This document shows, in pieces, positions 5,139-9,053 of a stretch of DNA of 9,053 nt. The DNA is from Caldifarciminota bacterium. Its GTDB lineage: Bacteria > Hydrothermota > Tepidihabitantia > Tepidihabitantales > Tepidihabitantaceae. Where the stretch lies: assembly GCA_016935295.1 (NCBI GenBank), contig JAFGRF010000173.1:1-9053 (forward strand), given 5' to 3'. The position numbers and the translations under genes were made by a program. Each line of letters starts with the position of its first letter. The first letter of the stretch is position 1. The notes under the pieces were generated by a model. That model was not told where the DNA came from, searched no databases, and was given only the letters and a program-made list of their open reading frames with translations.

Positions 5139-5969
5139 ATGAAACTCTGGGAACGCATCTCGTCGGTAGATAGCCGCATCCTGTATCTGCTGCTGGCCCT
5201 GGCCGTTGCCTTGCCGCTTATTATCAAGCCGCGGACGGATATCCGCGTATCCGAGCCGGTGCGCAGCGCCTTTCAGGCCGTGGACAAGCTCGCGCCCGGC
5301 TCGGTCATCATGATCTCCATCGACTTCGACCCGTCGTCCGCGCCCGAGGTCCAGCCGATGCTCATCAGCATCCTGCGCCACGCATTCAGGGAGAACGTGA
5401 AAGTCATCGTCATGGGCCAGCTCGCGCTCGGGCTGCCGCTGGCCGAGATTGCGCTCAACCAGGTCGCGCCCGAAATGAACAAGGTCTACGGCAAGGACTA
5501 CGTGAACATCGGGTACCGGCCCGGGTACACGGCAATGATGGTCGGCATCGGCCGTGAGATACGTGACTACTTCCGCACCGACTACCGCGGCGTACCGCTG
5601 GACTCGTTCGAGTTCATGCGCAAGGTGCACAACTACAAGGACATCGGCCTCCTGGTGTCGCTCGCCCACGGCGCGGTCGCCGACGTGTGGATTCAGTTCG
5701 TGGGCGGCCGGTACAACCAGGACATCATCGTCGGGTGCACCGGGGTCAACGCACCCAACCTGTACCAGTACCTGAACGCGGGCCAGATAGAGGGCATCAT
5801 CGGCGGTCTGCAGGGCGCGGCCGAGTACGAAACCCTCATCGAGAAGCCGGGTTCGGCCACGCTCGGCATGCCGGCCCAGTCCTGGGGCCACGGCCTGATA
5901 ATCCTGCTCCTCATCATCGGCAATGTCGGATTCCTGCTGGCGAAGAAGCGAAAAGGTGAAAAGAGGTAG
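5139..5969 (+). CDS. Bitopic membrane protein with a large extracytoplasmic domain, function unknown
   Basis: A 276-residue protein with one helix near each end (12-29 and 249-267). The N-terminus is short and the C-terminus is AKKRKGEKR, so by the positive-inside rule both ends are cytoplasmic and residues 30-248 face outward. That domain alternates strands and helices in a Rossmann-like rhythm: SVIMISIDFDP (55-65), VKVIVMGQLALG (87-98), YVNIGYRPG (121-129), DIGLLVSLAHGAVADVW (168-184), QDIIVGCTGVNAPNLYQYL (194-212). The Gly-rich stretch GQIEGIIGGLQGAAEYE (215-231) closes it. Strand order is loosely like the inner domain of the FN3 protein upstream, but I cannot show homology. No signal peptide cleavage site is visible. 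Function unknown; same operon. Confidence 0.75.
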   Translation: MKLWERISSVDSRILYLLLALAVALPLIIKPRTDIRVSEPVRSAFQAVDKLAPGSVIMISIDFDPSSAPEVQPMLISILRHAFRENVKVIVMGQLALGLPLAEIALNQVAPEMNKVYGKDYVNIGYRPGYTAMMVGIGREIRDYFRTDYRGVPLDSFEFMRKVHNYKDIGLLVSLAHGAVADVWIQFVGGRYNQDIIVGCTGVNAPNLYQYLNAGQIEGIIGGLQGAAEYETLIEKPGSATLGMPAQSWGHGLIILLLIIGNVGFLLAKKRKGEKR

Positions 5970-6005
5970 AGAGATGAAGCGATCAGGCGGCCGAGTCCGG
6001 CGCTT

Positions 6006-6036
6006 TGTCCCTCTATCCCTGTGTCCCTCTATCCCT
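6006..6036 (+). repeat. Tandem 16-mer repeat directly before a start codon
   Basis: TGTCCCTCTATCCCT occurs twice (6006-6020 and 6022-6036), one G apart, five bases before ATG 6042. It is pyrimidine-rich and carries no ribosome site. It fills the end of the third gap in the membrane operon. Confidence 0.75.
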
Positions 6037-6041
6037 ACCCT

Positions 6042-6668
6042 ATGCTTCTGAACCTCATCGGCACCTGGGTCGCCGCCACCCTGACCCTCGCCATCCTCTC
6101 CTTCCTGTACAGGGACAACCCGTTCTACAAGGTCGCCGAGCATCTCTACGTGGGAATCTCCGCTGGGTTTGCGGTCATCTATGCGTGGGCGTTCGACGTC
6201 TACCCGATGCTGGTGGACGCCTTCCGCAACAACATGGCCCAGAAGAACTACCTGGAAGCTTGGATTCTCATCGTGCCGACGATTCTCGGCATCATGATGC
6301 TCTGCCGCTCGATACCGAAGATTGCCTGGATATCGCGCTGGCCGATTTCGTTCACGGTCGGCATCGGCTCCGGCCTCGGCCTCGTCGCCTCGGTTCAGGG
6401 TTATCTGCTGCCGCAGATATCCGCCACGCTCCGTCCGCTCATCACCATCAACAACTTCGTGGTCTACATCGGCGTGATCGCCACGCTCTTCTACTTCTAC
6501 TTCTCAAAAGAACACAAGGGCGCGCTCGGAGTTGTCTCACGCGTCGGCATCGTCTTCATTATGGTTGCCTTCGGTGCGTCATTCGGGTATACTGTGATGG
6601 CGCGTATCTCACTACTCATCGGCCGATTCTATTTTCTGCTCCACGACTGGTTGCCGGTCATACGCTGA
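6042..6668 (+). CDS. Polytopic membrane protein, function unknown
   Basis: A 208-residue integral membrane protein with helices at about 4-23, 33-52, 72-88, 101-123, 137-155 and 163-186, and a possible seventh at 189-203. Short polar loops include YRDNPFYKVAEHLYVG (23-38), which looks the most conserved, and YFSKEHKGALG (153-163). No catalytic or transport motif is recognisable. The frame is open upstream to a GTG at 6021, but those seven extra codons come from the tandem repeat, so ATG 6042 is the likelier start. No Shine-Dalgarno is visible. Fourth gene in the run of membrane proteins; probably a partner in the same complex. Confidence 0.75.
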   Translation: MLLNLIGTWVAATLTLAILSFLYRDNPFYKVAEHLYVGISAGFAVIYAWAFDVYPMLVDAFRNNMAQKNYLEAWILIVPTILGIMMLCRSIPKIAWISRWPISFTVGIGSGLGLVASVQGYLLPQISATLRPLITINNFVVYIGVIATLFYFYFSKEHKGALGVVSRVGIVFIMVAFGASFGYTVMARISLLIGRFYFLLHDWLPVIR

Positions 6669-6680
6669 AGACACTGGACT

Positions 6681-8069
6681 TTGAACCTTAGACCCCGAAC
6701 TGGCAAAGCCTCAAGCCGCTCGCTGCGTAGGCTAGTTGTGTGGCTTGCGCTTGTGCTTGCGCTCCCCGCCATCGCGCAGGAACAGCCGCCGCTGACCCCG
6801 GCCCCGGCGGTCGAAATCCCGGGCGAGGAAATATGGATCAAGATCACAAGGACTGGCGGCAGAAAGAAACTGGACCTCGTTATTGCCGATTTCCAGACGC
6901 CGGTCGGAGCAGACGCGGCGACGTATGTCCGAGTCCGCGATATCCGTTCAGTCTTTGTCGCCGACCTGAAGTTCTCTCTCCATTTCTCGTTCGAGGAACC
7001 AGATTCGGGCAAGACCTACAAGTTCTCTACCGACGAAAAGAAACTGGACTACAACGGCTGGGTCACGACCGGTGCCCAGATTCTCATCTGCGGGGACATG
7101 GTCACCAAACGCTCAGGCCCTCAGATCCAACTCCGCTTGTATGACCTCGAATCGGCGCGGCTGATTGCCACCAAGTCCTACGGCCTTGCCGAGCAGTGGC
7201 GCTGGCTCGCACACCAGATGGCCGACGAGGTCATCAAGCTCCTCACTCCGGACGACGGCGTGAGCCGGACGCGCATCGCCTTCTCTAGGGCCATCAATCG
7301 CGAAACCAAGGAACTCTCCATCGTCGACTACGACGGCGCAGACATGGGGCAACTCACGCGTTCGGGTGGGCTCAAACTCTTCCCCGACTGGGCACCGTCC
7401 GGCGCAGCCCTTGCCTACTGCACGTACGGCAAGAGCACGCTGAACATCTACACATACGCCCTGGGCACGGGCAAATCGGTGCTGGTCAGCTCGCGTGCCG
7501 GGCTCAACACCACTCCTGCATTCTCACCTGACAGTCGCACCATCGCCGCCTCTCTCGGGTTCGATGACAACCAAGAGCTGTGCCTGATGGACCCGAGCGG
7601 CCGCAACCTGCGCAGGCTGACAAACAGCAAGGGCATCGACATCTCGCCGAGTTGGTCGCCAAACGGCCGCCAAATCGCGTTCGTTTCCGACCGGACCGGC
7701 CAGCCCCAGGTCTACGTCATGAACGTGGACGGCACCGACCTGCGACGGCTGACCTTCGAAGGAAGCTACAACACGTCGCCCGCATGGTCGCCGCGCGGCG
7801 ACTTGATCGCCTTTGTCCAGCGTCAGCCCGGCGGCACCAACCAGATCTGCGTTACGGATATCAACGGTGACACCTACATGCGCCTGACCTCGGGGATGAA
7901 CAACGAGGACCCCTGCTGGTCTCCGGACGGCCTGCACATCGCCTTCTCCTCGAACCGCTCCGGCTCGTTCGAAGTGTACACGATGGACTGGACCGGCGCG
8001 AACCAGCGCCGGGTCACAAACGTCGGGGGTGCCTATTCCCCGGCTTGGTCGCCGCGCCTCAGCCGCTAG
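6681..8069 (+). CDS. tolB: TolB-like periplasmic beta-propeller protein
   Basis: A 462-residue protein with both TolB domains. Residues 1-32 are a signal peptide with basic RSLRR and a core ending ALPAIA before QE. The TolB N-terminal domain (about 62-195) shows LVIADFQTP, GAQILICGDM and LIATKSYG. A six-bladed propeller follows, each blade marked by a WSPDG-type turn: DWAPSG (236), AFSPDS (280), SWSPNG (324), AWSPRG (368), CWSPDG (412) and AWSPRL (455). TolB acts in the periplasm with Pal and the TolQRA motor in outer-membrane upkeep, but no other tol or pal gene is near, so it may be a TolB paralogue serving this operon. The start is TTG 6681, 12 bases after the previous stop; later in-frame starts would cut the basic n-region. 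The start is less sure than the family. Confidence 0.85.
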   Translation: MNLRPRTGKASSRSLRRLVVWLALVLALPAIAQEQPPLTPAPAVEIPGEEIWIKITRTGGRKKLDLVIADFQTPVGADAATYVRVRDIRSVFVADLKFSLHFSFEEPDSGKTYKFSTDEKKLDYNGWVTTGAQILICGDMVTKRSGPQIQLRLYDLESARLIATKSYGLAEQWRWLAHQMADEVIKLLTPDDGVSRTRIAFSRAINRETKELSIVDYDGADMGQLTRSGGLKLFPDWAPSGAALAYCTYGKSTLNIYTYALGTGKSVLVSSRAGLNTTPAFSPDSRTIAASLGFDDNQELCLMDPSGRNLRRLTNSKGIDISPSWSPNGRQIAFVSDRTGQPQVYVMNVDGTDLRRLTFEGSYNTSPAWSPRGDLIAFVQRQPGGTNQICVTDINGDTYMRLTSGMNNEDPCWSPDGLHIAFSSNRSGSFEVYTMDWTGANQRRVTNVGGAYSPAWSPRLSR

Positions 8070-8093
8070 GCGGCAAACGGCAGACCAGCCGTC

Positions 8094-9053
8094 GTGAGCC
8101 GCGCAAGCCTCGTCCGGGTCTCGCTTCTGTCGATTGTCGCCTTTCTCTTTCTCGAGATCGGATTCGCGGTTGACCTCAACAAGCTCCTTCTCAAACCGCG
8201 CGAACGTATCGTCATCGTCGCCCCGCACCCGGACGACGAGGTGCTCGCCTGCGGCGGGCTGATCCAGCAGGCACTTGCGCTTGGCGATTCGGTCTGGGTC
8301 GTGTACGTGACCTCGGGCGACGGTTCGTGGCCCTCGGCATGGCGCATAACCGGCAACATGCTTCCCGGTCCCGAAGACTATCTCGCACTCGGCCGCGCGC
8401 GGATCGATGAGGCCAAGGCCGGCGCGCAGGTTATCGGCCTCGACACGACGCATCTCATCTTCCTGGGCTATCCGGATGGTGAACTCGACCGCCTCGTCTT
8501 TGAGCATCCCTTCGACAGCGTGCCCGTGACATCTTCCCACACCGGAGCGAACCGCGACCCGTATGGTTCCGCCGGCTCAGACTACGTCGGGCATGCCGTG
8601 ATGATGAGTCTCTATGACCAGATCGTCCGGCATCGTCCTGACCGCGTCTTCTTTCCCCATCCGCTGGACGCTCACCCGGACCACTGGGCCACGGCCGCGG
8701 TCTTGCCGGCCATCCGGGAACTCTGGCGCACGACTCAGCCGGGCAGGTTCCCGCCCACCTGCTACTATCTTGTTCACCGGCCATCGTATCCGCGAGGCTG
8801 CCAGGATCAGACGGGCGAACTCCGGCCGCCAGCCGAGCTCGCCGGAGCTGACCACCACTGGTACACGCGCCCCAACAGCGCCTTGGAGGCAGACAGGAAA
8901 CGTGAAGCACTCAAGTGCCACTGGAGTCAAGACGTCACGCTCGGCCCGGATATGACTGCCTACTCGTCAAGCAACGAGCTCTTTGCCGACGCGTACTACG
9001 ACAGCGGCACCGCAAGGTGTGACGCACCGGCAGCCGGACTTCTGCCCGGCCCG
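8094..9053 (+). CDS. PIG-L family deacetylase, membrane-anchored (partial, runs off the right edge)
   Basis: From GTG 8094 a frame stays open for 320 codons to the window end. Residues about 8-27 are hydrophobic (VSLLSIVAFLFLEIGFAV) and form an uncleaved anchor or signal. The PIG-L/LmbE fold follows: IVIVAPHPDDE (39-49) holds the first zinc motif, with His45 and Asp48; TSGDG lies at about 70; FLGYPDGELD lies near 124-133; and AHPDH (193-197) supplies the second zinc-binding His. The family removes acetyl groups from N-acetylglucosamine-type and related substrates; the anchor suggests action outside the cytoplasmic membrane on envelope glycans, but the substrate is unknown. It begins 24 bases after tolB and is probably co-transcribed. 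No ribosome site is evident. The C-terminus is missing. Confidence 0.85.
   Translation, partial: MSRASLVRVSLLSIVAFLFLEIGFAVDLNKLLLKPRERIVIVAPHPDDEVLACGGLIQQALALGDSVWVVYVTSGDGSWPSAWRITGNMLPGPEDYLALGRARIDEAKAGAQVIGLDTTHLIFLGYPDGELDRLVFEHPFDSVPVTSSHTGANRDPYGSAGSDYVGHAVMMSLYDQIVRHRPDRVFFPHPLDAHPDHWATAAVLPAIRELWRTTQPGRFPPTCYYLVHRPSYPRGCQDQTGELRPPAELAGADHHWYTRPNSALEADRKREALKCHWSQDVTLGPDMTAYSSSNELFADAYYDSGTARCDAPAAGLLPGP

Noticed and set aside
4294..5142. A 282-codon plus-strand frame starting inside the first palindromic repeat
   Set aside because: It is an out-of-frame reading over the six-helix protein, rich in Arg and Pro; its start and end are translated repeat.
4995..6143. A 382-codon open frame on the minus strand
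   Set aside because: Antisense to the bitopic membrane protein; it includes translated repeat sequence and a low-complexity composition.
7524..8540. A 338-codon open frame on the minus strand
   Set aside because: Antisense to the TolB-like propeller and the PIG-L gene, both of which have clear family motifs.

Overview
The window looks like chromosomal DNA from a GC-rich, uncultivated, double-membraned bacterium. Relics of type IX-style C-terminal sorting tails, a TolB-like propeller protein and an FN3/DUF6754-type membrane protein fit the Fibrobacteres-Chlorobi-Bacteroidetes side of the tree, perhaps a candidate division WOR-3 (Stahlbacteria)-like lineage. That placement is inference; there is no rRNA or other phylogenetic marker here.

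Left part (1-2745): an accessory stretch of small genes. It opens with the start of an exported protein leaving the window on the minus strand. A plus-strand operon of DUF4160, DUF2442 and a YgiT/MqsA-type zinc-finger protein follows. Next comes a minus-strand relic in which a signal peptide is joined almost directly to two sorting-signal-like tails, separated by a stop codon. Then a MNT-type minimal nucleotidyltransferase, without an intact HEPN partner, and a minus-strand antitoxin/RelE-ParE toxin pair sharing a TGATG junction. Two roughly 250-300 base stretches (1968-2235 and 2782-3030) hold no convincing gene, but they do hold inverted repeats, including a perfect 18-bp palindrome at 2875-2892.

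Right part (3071-9053): one long plus-strand run, probably a single transcription unit. It encodes an FN3-DUF6754-like membrane protein, a six-helix membrane protein, a protein with a large domain between two membrane helices, another six- or seven-helix membrane protein, a TolB-like six-bladed propeller, and a membrane-anchored PIG-L-family deacetylase running off the end. The last was found by reading the frame directly, since it has no stop in the window. The four membrane proteins have no function I can name and look like parts of one envelope complex. The gaps between them are filled by repeats: two 81-bp imperfect palindromes with nearly identical stop-to-repeat-to-start geometry, and a tandem 16-mer.

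A theme across the window is promoter placement. Six sigma70-like promoters (TTGACA/TTGACT, 16-17 bp, TAnnnT) can be read. In four, the -10 box lies only 5-9 bases before the start codon, and in a fifth 12 bases before it, so the predicted mRNAs are leaderless or nearly so. The internal gene of the first operon instead has a strong AGGAGG.
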